The position numbers and the translations under genes are program-made. Source: an uncultured bacterium (GTDB lineage Bacteria > Actinomycetota > Aquicultoria > SKW223 > CALKMS01). From it: a DNA stretch of 6,280 nucleotides. Under the pieces are notes generated by a model, which was not told the origin of the DNA, made no database searches, and saw only the letters and a list, made by a program, of their open reading frames with translations. Positions 1 to 4,073 of this stretch are shown in pieces. The stretch's first letter is position 1. Each line of letters opens with the position of its first letter. The DNA is taken from positions 1 to 6,280 of the forward strand of contig CALKMS010000069.1 in assembly GCA_938091145.1 (NCBI GenBank). The letters run 5' to 3'.

Positions 1-149
1 ACTTGCCAGTTTAATTTGGGAATGAGTATAAGACAAGGACCAGGCCAGGCGGTCACTATTGCTCCTTCCTTCAATTCCCTCCTGAACTTAGCCGGCAAAA
101 CTATCCTGCCTTTATCGTCCAATGTGTGCTGATAATTGCCTGCAAACAC
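1..149 (-). CDS. mraZ: MraZ transcriptional regulator, N-terminal part (gene runs off the left edge)
   Basis: MraZ is a SpoVT/AbrB-fold DNA-binding protein, usually the first gene of the dcw division and cell-wall cluster, and it represses its own promoter. Only the first 49 codons are in the window. They start FAGNYQHTLDDKGRIVLPAK, the typical MraZ N-terminus: Phe after the start residue, Tyr-x-His, Asp-x-Lys-Gly-Arg at residues 11-15 and Pro-Ala-Lys-Phe-Arg at 19-23. The GTG start at 149 is supported because a TAG codon lies directly upstream in frame and the family normally begins Met-Phe. The ribosome site is weak (GAGTGGA-like). The rest of the gene, and presumably rsmH/mraW, lie beyond position 1. 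The short plus-strand reading frame across 122-352 is antisense noise. Family identification is confident; regulation is inferred from the operator-like repeats upstream. Confidence 0.93.
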   Translation of the reverse strand, partial: MFAGNYQHTLDDKGRIVLPAKFRRELKEGAIVTAWPGPCLILIPKLNWQ

Positions 150-190
150 CTACATCCACTCTTCAATTCCAGGTTTTTTCCCTTTTACCC

Positions 191-223
191 TCATTTTCTA
201 CCACTATAAACCATTATCATCCA
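191..223 (-). promoter_or_regulatory. MraZ operator: TGG direct repeats at 10-bp spacing
   Basis: On the minus strand, TGG occurs at 223-221, 213-211 and 203-201, exactly one helical turn apart, with flanks AAGTGG, TAATGG and TAGTGG. A fourth, degenerate unit (TGA) sits at 193-191. Known MraZ operators are three or four direct repeats with a TGG-type core at 10-bp period, close to the mraZ promoter. Here they fill the spacer and the -10 region, consistent with autorepression. The repeat and its period are seen directly; binding by this MraZ is inferred from the family. Confidence 0.72.
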
Positions 224-231
224 CTTGTCAA
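203..231 (-). promoter_or_regulatory. sigma70-type promoter of mraZ
   Basis: Read on the minus strand, TTGACA (231-226) and TATAGT (208-203) are separated by exactly 17 bp. The -35 is perfect and the -10 matches five of six consensus bases. Initiation is expected near 196, giving a leader of about 47 nt before the mraZ GTG. The promoter overlaps the MraZ-type repeats, so repression would work by blocking RNA polymerase. It is the only strong promoter-like match seen in this intergenic region. Confidence 0.8.
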
Positions 232-488
232 CCCTTTTGTGCCATTTCAATTCTTTTTAACCCTTAACATCACCAGCTTCATACCCAAAACTCTTGGTGT
301 AGGCGGTAAAAATTTTCCCAAGCTAGCTTTAGTTAACTACCAACTTTGGTGATCACGCAAAATTGCTTTCTCTTTTGCCGAAAAAAAATCTTTGATTTTT
401 TCTCATCCTTCACCCAGCAACTAACGAAGCAGTTCTAACAGGCGACAAGAAAAGAGTCAATCAACACAAAGACTCCTAATTAAAATAA

Positions 489-531
489 AAGTTTAAATTA
501 AGGACAGACCCTATATATTGAAGTTTAAATT
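489..531. repeat. Direct repeat of AAGTTTAAATT
   Basis: AAGTTTAAATT occurs at 489-499 and again at 521-531, a 32-bp offset. Between the copies is the segment AAGGACAGACCC (499-510). GGACAGACC-type words resemble REP-like repeats associated with RAYT (Y1) transposases in some genomes; this is recollection rather than demonstration, and no transposase is in the window. It could equally be chance similarity in AT-rich DNA. Confidence 0.35.
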
Positions 532-638
532 TTTTACATACCATAAATTGGGTACGTGTTTGATTTGTGAATATTCCCATATTATGGCGATGAGGCAAAA
601 TAAAAAGTTGATATGTAATTTTTCTCGTGATGACTGTT

Positions 639-651
639 ACTTGTTACAAGT
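639..651. promoter_or_regulatory. Small palindrome upstream of the peptide gene, possible operator
   Basis: ACTTG (639-643) and CAAGT (647-651) form perfect 5-bp arms around TTA. TGTTAC also occurs twice with a 7-bp period (635-640 and 642-647). The palindrome ends 40 bp before the peptide start, where a regulator site or a leader hairpin would be plausible. No regulator is identified. Confidence 0.25.
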
Positions 652-675
652 GATGTTCGGCAAGCAATTCAGTCG

Positions 676-686
676 AAGGAGGTGAT
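676..686 (+). promoter_or_regulatory. Extended Shine-Dalgarno site of the 25-aa peptide gene
   Basis: AAGGAGGTGAT is an 11-base uninterrupted complement of the 16S rRNA 3' end. Its GGAGG core ends 8 bases before the GTG at 691, near-ideal spacing. It is the strongest ribosome site in the window and the main reason to treat the short frame that follows as a real gene. Confidence 0.8.
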
Positions 687-690
687 TTAG

Positions 691-768
691 GTGAAGATTA
701 GGCTTCTCAGGGCTCTGGCAATTTTAGCTTCAATTGCTAGCTGTGTAGTAGCTGGCGGTAAGTGGTAA
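691..768 (+). CDS. 25-aa hydrophobic peptide, signal/lipobox-like; possible secreted signalling peptide or leader
   Basis: A 25-codon frame from GTG 691 to TAA 766-768. The product begins MKIRLLRALAILASIASC and ends in a seven-residue tail rich in Val and Gly finishing Lys-Trp. It has a charged N-terminus (K2, R4, R7), a hydrophobic core at 8-16, and Ile-Ala-Ser-Cys at 15-18, which fits a lipobox with Cys18 as the lipidated residue. The strong ribosome site at 676-686 supports translation. The N-terminal style also resembles AgrD-type cyclic lactone autoinducer precursors, but the acidic Pro-rich tail of AgrD is missing and no AgrB protease is in the window. It ends 75 bases before the HD-GYP gene, so the two may be cotranscribed. 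It could be a pheromone-like lipopeptide, a small membrane peptide, a leader peptide, or the remnant of a lipoprotein gene. Translation is likely; function is unknown. Confidence 0.6.
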   Translation: MKIRLLRALAILASIASCVVAGGKW

Positions 769-843
769 TATAAAACACCACGAAATAGCCCAATTAAAAA
801 CTCAGAAAAACTTAGTCTTTTTCCTAAAAAGCAGGAGAGACAT

Positions 844-2193
844 TTGAATAAAAAAGTAGAGTTTGTGGAAGTAGTGGTATTGATACTTTTTATTTTATCA
901 ATATTGATATCGGGCTGGGCAGGATGGGAGCTCTATTTACAGTATAAATCGTCCCAGCAAGGTAGGTTAGATTTCTTTGTTATTTTCCTTTTCACTGTGA
1001 GCATTGCTATTTCCAACTTAATGGAAGTGCGCTTAAGTGAGCATAGTGGTTTTGCTATTGATACCTTTTTTATAATTGCTACTCTTCTAAACCTTCCTTT
1101 TCCGTACTCATCGCTTTGTGTGTTTATCGGTGAGACTTTAACTGAATTCTTTAAGAAAAAAGCTTTAATAAGGCAAGTTTTCAATGTTTCTCAATTTACT
1201 TTAAATGCCACTTTGGTAAGCCTTTTTGTCAGTCAATTTATCAAACCAGGAAAATTTAACTTAACTTTCAGAAATTTATCGTTATTTATTGCTGCTGCTT
1301 TTTTCTTTACTTCAGTAAACTCAATTTTACATTCAATAGTTGTGTCACTTTCCACCAAAAAAAGATTAGTTGACGCCTGGCTCTTGCTTGCCCCTTACCC
1401 AATAAATTTTTATCCACTCGTAGCTATGGGGATTATCGGAATACTTTTTGCTTATTTCGCTTCAATAAAATCTTATTACGGAGCTATTTTAAGCGCTTTC
1501 CCGGTTTACCTCCTTTACCTTCTTTTTAAAAGAACAGCGATTTTAGAAGAAACTCTAAGTGGGACTCTAAAAGCTATGACCACGGCTCTTGAAGCCAAAG
1601 ATCCTTACACCGCTGACCACTCAAAAAGAGTGGCAGAGTACTCCCGAAAAATTGCCGAGAAACTGGGGCTACCTTTGACCGATATAAAAAGGATTGAACA
1701 GGCAGCTTTACTTCATGATTTAGGAAAAATCGGCACTCCTGAGGAAGTCCTTTATAAACCGGGTAAGCTCGGGTATTTCGAGTGGAAACTGATATCGCGT
1801 CATCCTGAAGAAGGAGCTTCAATTTTAGCTTCCATTCCCCTTCTGAAAGACATTGAAGATTACGTTCTTAACCACCACGAACGAGCCAATGGGAGCGGCT
1901 ATCCTAATCGAAAAAAAGCAGAAGAAATTCCTTTAGGTGCTCAAATAATTGCTATCGCTGACGCTTACGATGCCATGCGTTCTCCTCGTCCTTATCGTGC
2001 GCCCTTTAGCCCGGAAACAGCTATAAGAGAGTTAACTCAAAGTAAAGCCTATCAATTTAATTCGGAAATATTATCTAAACTCAAAGAAGTTATTGTTGAA
2101 AACCCACACCTTGAAGAACGACCTCTTCCGGTCTGCGTGTTACCCAAAATGGATAAAGAACAAAAACAAACCCAAGAAGAACTTAATGCTTAA
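844..2193 (+). CDS. Membrane-anchored HD-GYP domain protein, probable c-di-GMP phosphodiesterase
   Basis: A 449-residue protein. Residues 1-230 hold about six or seven hydrophobic segments (roughly 7-27, 43-60, 70-93, 115-133, 145-168, 187-208, 212-228), with no recognised sensor domain name. The C-terminal HD-GYP domain (about 236-420) is complete: His259 in ADHSKRV, the HD pair His291-Asp292 in HDLGKIG with Lys295, KPGKL at 305-309, His320 in SRHP, His344-His345, Gly-Tyr-Pro at 352-354, and IADAYDAM followed by RPYR. All expected metal ligands are present, so hydrolysis of c-di-GMP at the inner face of the membrane is expected. There is no GGDEF domain. The last 25 residues are a polar tail. 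The TTG start at 844 is chosen because AGGAG lies at 833-837, 6 bases upstream. It follows the 25-aa peptide gene and precedes the DUF5317 gene by 8 bases. The input sensed by the membrane half is unknown. Confidence 0.93.
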   Translation: MNKKVEFVEVVVLILFILSILISGWAGWELYLQYKSSQQGRLDFFVIFLFTVSIAISNLMEVRLSEHSGFAIDTFFIIATLLNLPFPYSSLCVFIGETLTEFFKKKALIRQVFNVSQFTLNATLVSLFVSQFIKPGKFNLTFRNLSLFIAAAFFFTSVNSILHSIVVSLSTKKRLVDAWLLLAPYPINFYPLVAMGIIGILFAYFASIKSYYGAILSAFPVYLLYLLFKRTAILEETLSGTLKAMTTALEAKDPYTADHSKRVAEYSRKIAEKLGLPLTDIKRIEQAALLHDLGKIGTPEEVLYKPGKLGYFEWKLISRHPEEGASILASIPLLKDIEDYVLNHHERANGSGYPNRKKAEEIPLGAQIIAIADAYDAMRSPRPYRAPFSPETAIRELTQSKAYQFNSEILSKLKEVIVENPHLEERPLPVCVLPKMDKEQKQTQEELNA

Positions 2194-2201
2194 CCAGACC
2201 A

Positions 2202-2771
2202 ATGTTTAGAATTATTTCTTTAATAGCTATTCTCATTGGTATACTCATTGGTTATTTGGCAAAAGGAAAGCTTGAAAACCTGGCAAATCTCGAATTTAAA
2301 GCTCTTCCTCTTATAGTAACATCTTTTTTATTACGTTTTTTTGTCTACCGTGATTTTTTCTTGAGCACCCACTTTGCCATTCAGTTTGGCAGTTTACTCC
2401 AAAACTTATCTAACTTCACAGCCTTGCTTTTTCTCTTTCTAAACCTCAATCAACCGGGTATTAAGCTGATTTTCGTTGGCACCTTTTCTAACTTTTTAGC
2501 TACCTTTCTCAATGGCGGAAGAATGCCAGTATCAATCAATGCTCTAAAATTGGTTCACCACCAAGACGTGGTTTTTAAAATCAATCGTTACGAGTGGTAT
2601 CCCTCTTGTTTTTTAGATCACCAAACCAGAGTTAGTTTTCTCTGCGACGTCATTCCTTTTCGCTTTCCCTTAAAAATCCTTGAAGCAGCGATAAGCATTG
2701 GTGACATCTTCATCCTTGTTGGTTTACTAGTCTTAATTTTCAAAGGAATGAAAAAGAGATCTCAAAATTAA
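2202..2771 (+). CDS. DUF5317 family integral membrane protein
   Basis: A 189-residue membrane protein with several hydrophobic segments (about 3-20, 35-48, 72-102, 162-181). It carries DUF5317 hallmarks: Asn-Gly-Gly-Arg-Met-Pro-Val-Ser at 104-111, Asp-Val-Ile-Pro at 149-152 (commonly Gly-Asp-x-Ile-Pro; here the preceding residue is Cys), and Ser-Ile-Gly-Asp at 165-168. The biochemical role of this family is unknown. The ATG lies 8 bases after the HD-GYP stop and has no clear ribosome site, so translation is probably coupled to that gene. This tight pairing suggests the two work in one membrane signalling or envelope process, which is inference from position only. Its TAA overlaps the stop codon of the convergent gene. 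Family assignment rests on recalled motifs, not a profile search. Confidence 0.8.
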   Translation: MFRIISLIAILIGILIGYLAKGKLENLANLEFKALPLIVTSFLLRFFVYRDFFLSTHFAIQFGSLLQNLSNFTALLFLFLNLNQPGIKLIFVGTFSNFLATFLNGGRMPVSINALKLVHHQDVVFKINRYEWYPSCFLDHQTRVSFLCDVIPFRFPLKILEAAISIGDIFILVGLLVLIFKGMKKRSQN

Positions 2772-3094
2772 CGCGCCCTGCGGATGGGATGCCAGGCTTC
2801 CACGCTCCGCCTTATTTTTTCAATTATTGGCTCCAACAACAAGTAAAAAAGCAAGGTAAAAAGAGAGTTCATGTCAAAATATCCTTCATAAGGAGTCTTA
2901 ATCTTGGCTTGCTTGGTAAAATCAATTTTCACGCTTTCCGCTAGAGTGTTAATCAAAAGGCGAAAAGGGAAAAACCTTAGACTTGGCCCAAAATAGACAA
3001 TCAAAATATGAGCTGTCAAAATAACCGAGAAAAAGGCCAATATGCCTAAAAGTATTTTCAAAAAAATAATTATGAACTTTCTAATCGCTACCAT
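2768..3094 (-). CDS. Small membrane protein of unknown function (108 aa)
   Basis: I do not recognise this family. It has a basic N-terminus and a long hydrophobic segment at about 8-35, a middle hydrophilic part with Lys-Thr-Pro-Tyr-Glu-Gly at 66-71, a second hydrophobic segment at about 76-91, and a basic tail ending RRAR. This is a two-pass topology, faintly like YggT-family proteins in size and layout but without motifs I would rely on. The ATG at 3094 has GAGGAGA 7 bases upstream, a good ribosome site. It starts 34 bases after the stop of the RNase H-like exonuclease gene and is probably its operon partner. Its last codons coincide with the plus-strand terminator at 2780-2820, and its TAA shares the TTAA tetramer with the DUF5317 stop. 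A real gene is likely; the function is unknown. Confidence 0.75.
   Translation of the reverse strand: MVAIRKFIIIFLKILLGILAFFSVILTAHILIVYFGPSLRFFPFRLLINTLAESVKIDFTKQAKIKTPYEGYFDMNSLFTLLFYLLLEPIIEKIRRSVEAWHPIRRAR
2780..2820 (+). terminator. Rho-independent terminator of the HD-GYP/DUF5317 operon, inside the convergent gene
   Basis: GCGGA (2780-2784) pairs with TCCGC (2806-2810), and TGGGA (2785-2789) with TTCCA (2798-2802, one G-T pair), leaving an 8-base loop and a 3-base CGC bulge. CTTATTTTTT follows at once (2811-2820). The element starts 9 bases after the DUF5317 stop and lies wholly within the last codons of the minus-strand membrane protein gene, so the same bases serve as coding sequence on one strand and terminator on the other. 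Confidence 0.72.
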
Positions 3095-3128
3095 CTAATC
3101 TCTCCTCAATATTTCGACAGCAATTTGC

Positions 3129-3629
3129 TTACAAATCCCGAGCATATGGCAAAAAATAAAGTTGGTAAAAGGTGTTAAGCTTTTCCTCTAATTTGACTAG
3201 GCTCAACACATCTTCTCGATTATAAAGCAACAGTTTGTCTAGTGATTCGCTTTTGCCATGCCTAAGATAGCTTTCCCAAAGTTCCATTGCCATAAAACCA
3301 TTGATTTCTTTTGTTTCCCTTTCAATGCCCAGTTCCTTCTCGACCAATTTTAATCCGCCGTAAAGGCGAAAGTTCCAGCAGTCAAAAAGCAAATCACGAT
3401 GCTGAAAAAGTTTGTCCAGCCGAACACCAAGATGTCTTTCAATAACTGGCAGATCAAAACGGCTACCATTGTAAGTTATTAAAATTTCGGCATTCTCGAG
3501 AAGGCTCATCAAGCTTTCCTGAGTCACATTCTTTCCCCACACTTGTTTAAAACCGCAAGCTGGCCGGTAAACACCGATAACAGTTATCTGGCCTTGAAAA
3601 GAAGTTTCAATATCGAGATAAGCTTTCAT
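3129..3629 (-). CDS. YprB-type RNase H-like exonuclease (DEDDy fold), single domain
   Basis: A 166-residue protein of the YprB RNase H-like family (PF13482 type), a DEDD 3'-5' exonuclease fold. The four acidic positions are visible: Asp6 and Glu8 in YLDIET, Asp59 in TYNGSRFDLP (with Asn54), and Asp140 in YNREDV, where Tyr136 four residues before the last Asp gives the DEDDy pattern. His77 and Asp83 in the HRDLLFDCW segment also suit the family. It should need two divalent metals and act on nucleic acid ends; the substrate is not known. The length fits a stand-alone domain without the helicase or TPR partners seen in some relatives. The ATG start is supported by MKAYLDIET, where the first catalytic strand begins at once. 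There is no Shine-Dalgarno sequence upstream. It is upstream of, and probably cotranscribed with, the 108-aa membrane protein. Confidence 0.87.
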   Translation of the reverse strand: MKAYLDIETSFQGQITVIGVYRPACGFKQVWGKNVTQESLMSLLENAEILITYNGSRFDLPVIERHLGVRLDKLFQHRDLLFDCWNFRLYGGLKLVEKELGIERETKEINGFMAMELWESYLRHGKSESLDKLLLYNREDVLSLVKLEEKLNTFYQLYFLPYARDL

Positions 3630-3642
3630 AATACTTGTTGAA

Positions 3643-3671
3643 ATTTAACACAAAAGAGGTAGGAGATTCAA
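3643..3671 (-). promoter_or_regulatory. Candidate promoter of the exonuclease/membrane-protein operon
   Basis: On the minus strand, TTGAAT (3671-3666) and TTAAAT (3648-3643) are 17 bp apart; each matches four of six consensus bases. Initiation about 7 bases downstream would leave only some 6-7 bases before the ATG at 3629, so the message would be nearly leaderless, which fits the missing ribosome site. The area is so AT-rich that chance matches are easy. Confidence 0.35.
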
Positions 3672-3762
3672 CTCAACCAGCGTTTTAAATTTTAAAAAAT
3701 TATTTTTAAAAATTTTTTGCCTGATCAGAGGATTTCAATTTCTTTAGAAGCACTTCAAAACA

Positions 3763-3815
3763 AATAAAAATTTTCTTTCAAACGGCTTGACAAAACTTCA
3801 GCTATGAGTTAGATT
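3763..3815 (+). promoter_or_regulatory. Strong sigma70-type promoter with A/T-rich upstream region, driving the structured RNA
   Basis: TTGACA (3787-3792) and TAGATT (3810-3815) are separated by exactly 17 bp. The -35 is perfect and the -10 matches four of six consensus positions, including the essential second A and last T. Directly upstream (about 3763-3782) are A and T tracts of the kind found as UP elements at stable-RNA promoters. Initiation is predicted at about 3822, the first base of the closing helix of the RNA, and that coincidence strengthens both calls. Confidence 0.78.
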
Positions 3816-3821
3816 AGAAAC

Positions 3822-3993
3822 GTCCCGAGAAGCAATCAGAGGGAACCGAGAAAGCTGGGGTACCAGTAGCGGCCTAGCGAGATCTTTGAGGACCAAAGCT
3901 GTGAGGCAGAGGTTCGAAAAGGATCTCAAAAGGTACGAAAAGGAAACTCAGTGAGTACCGGGAAACTTTGATTAGTTTCTCGGGACATTTTTT
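3822..3993 (+). ncRNA. Free-standing structured non-coding RNA, family not recognised (raiA-like class possible)
   Basis: About 170 nt with its own promoter and a terminal U-tract. The ends GUCCCGAGAA (3822-3831) and UUCUCGGGAC (3977-3986) pair perfectly over 10 bp. After G-U and C-G pairs and one bulged A, AAUCA (3834-3838) pairs with UGAUU (3969-3973), making a closing helix of about 17 bp. Inside are GAACC (3843-3847) with GGUUC (3911-3915); a CUGG/CCAG hairpin (3855-3866); GCCU (3872-3875) with AGGC (3904-3907), enclosing a CUUUG/CAAAG hairpin (3884-3898); and GGUAC (3932-3936) with GUACC (3955-3959). GAGAUC (3879-3884) can pair with GAUCUC (3922-3927) as a pseudoknot. UUCGAAA at 3913-3919 resembles a tRNA T-loop. 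Motifs of tmRNA, RNase P, SRP RNA and common riboswitches are absent, and the many local helices argue against 6S RNA. No downstream plus-strand gene exists, so a cis riboswitch is unlikely. raiA RNA is a possibility from size and pseudoknotted form only; I cannot confirm it. Confidence 0.75.
3977..3993 (+). terminator. 3' end of the structured RNA: closing-helix strand followed by a U6 tract
   Basis: The 3' strand of the closing helix (3977-3986) is followed after one A by six Ts (3988-3993), with a second T-run at 4001-4007. The GC-rich helix plus U-tract has the form of an intrinsic terminator, except that its 5' strand is the transcript's own 5' end about 145 nt away. Termination is therefore coupled to folding of the entire RNA, if it works this way. 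Confidence 0.5.
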
Positions 3994-4073
3994 AGAGAGT
4001 TTTTTTCTTTGACGGAAAAGATCAGTTTTTACAAAAATAAAAGCCGATAAAACGGTAAAAATTATCAAAAAAC

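Larger units (their letters stand above)
232..675. other. Intergenic stretch between the divergent mraZ and peptide/HD-GYP units
   Basis: No convincing protein-coding gene was found here. It is AT-rich, with a low-GC inverted repeat (383-401, A6TC / GAT6), a GAGTC/GACTC pair (454-475), an 11-bp direct repeat (489-531) and a small palindrome (639-651). An ATG frame at 584-685 encodes 33 codons but lacks a ribosome site. Promoter-like fragments for the plus-strand unit (TTGATT at 560-565, TATTAT at 580-585) are spaced only 14 bp apart, so I do not call a promoter from them. The length suggests regulatory content that I cannot assign. Confidence 0.5.

Noticed and set aside
122..352. A 76-codon plus-strand frame opposite the mraZ start and promoter
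   Set aside because: It is antisense to mraZ codons, the mraZ promoter and its operator repeats, has no ribosome site, and its composition is noise-like.
381..401. Inverted repeat A6TC / GAT6 as a terminator
   Set aside because: The stem is almost entirely A-T pairs and lies between divergent genes, with no transcript that would need to end there.
584..685. A 33-codon plus-strand frame ending in the ribosome site of the peptide gene
   Set aside because: It lacks a Shine-Dalgarno sequence and any recognisable features. Its TGA inside AGGAGGTGA is probably coincidence, although a coupled leader peptide cannot be excluded.
933..1822. Minus-strand frames at 933-1184 and 1574-1822
   Set aside because: They are shadows of the HD-GYP gene, whose catalytic motifs fix the plus-strand reading.
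3822..3993. Retron msr/msd RNA, suggested by the long helix joining the two ends
   Set aside because: No reverse transcriptase gene lies within the window on either side, and the inner helices do not show the long msd hairpin.
3822..3993. 6S RNA (ssrS), suggested by length and the closing helix
   Set aside because: 6S RNA is a long rod with one central bubble mimicking an open promoter. This RNA has several local hairpins and a candidate pseudoknot instead. A covariance search could overturn this.
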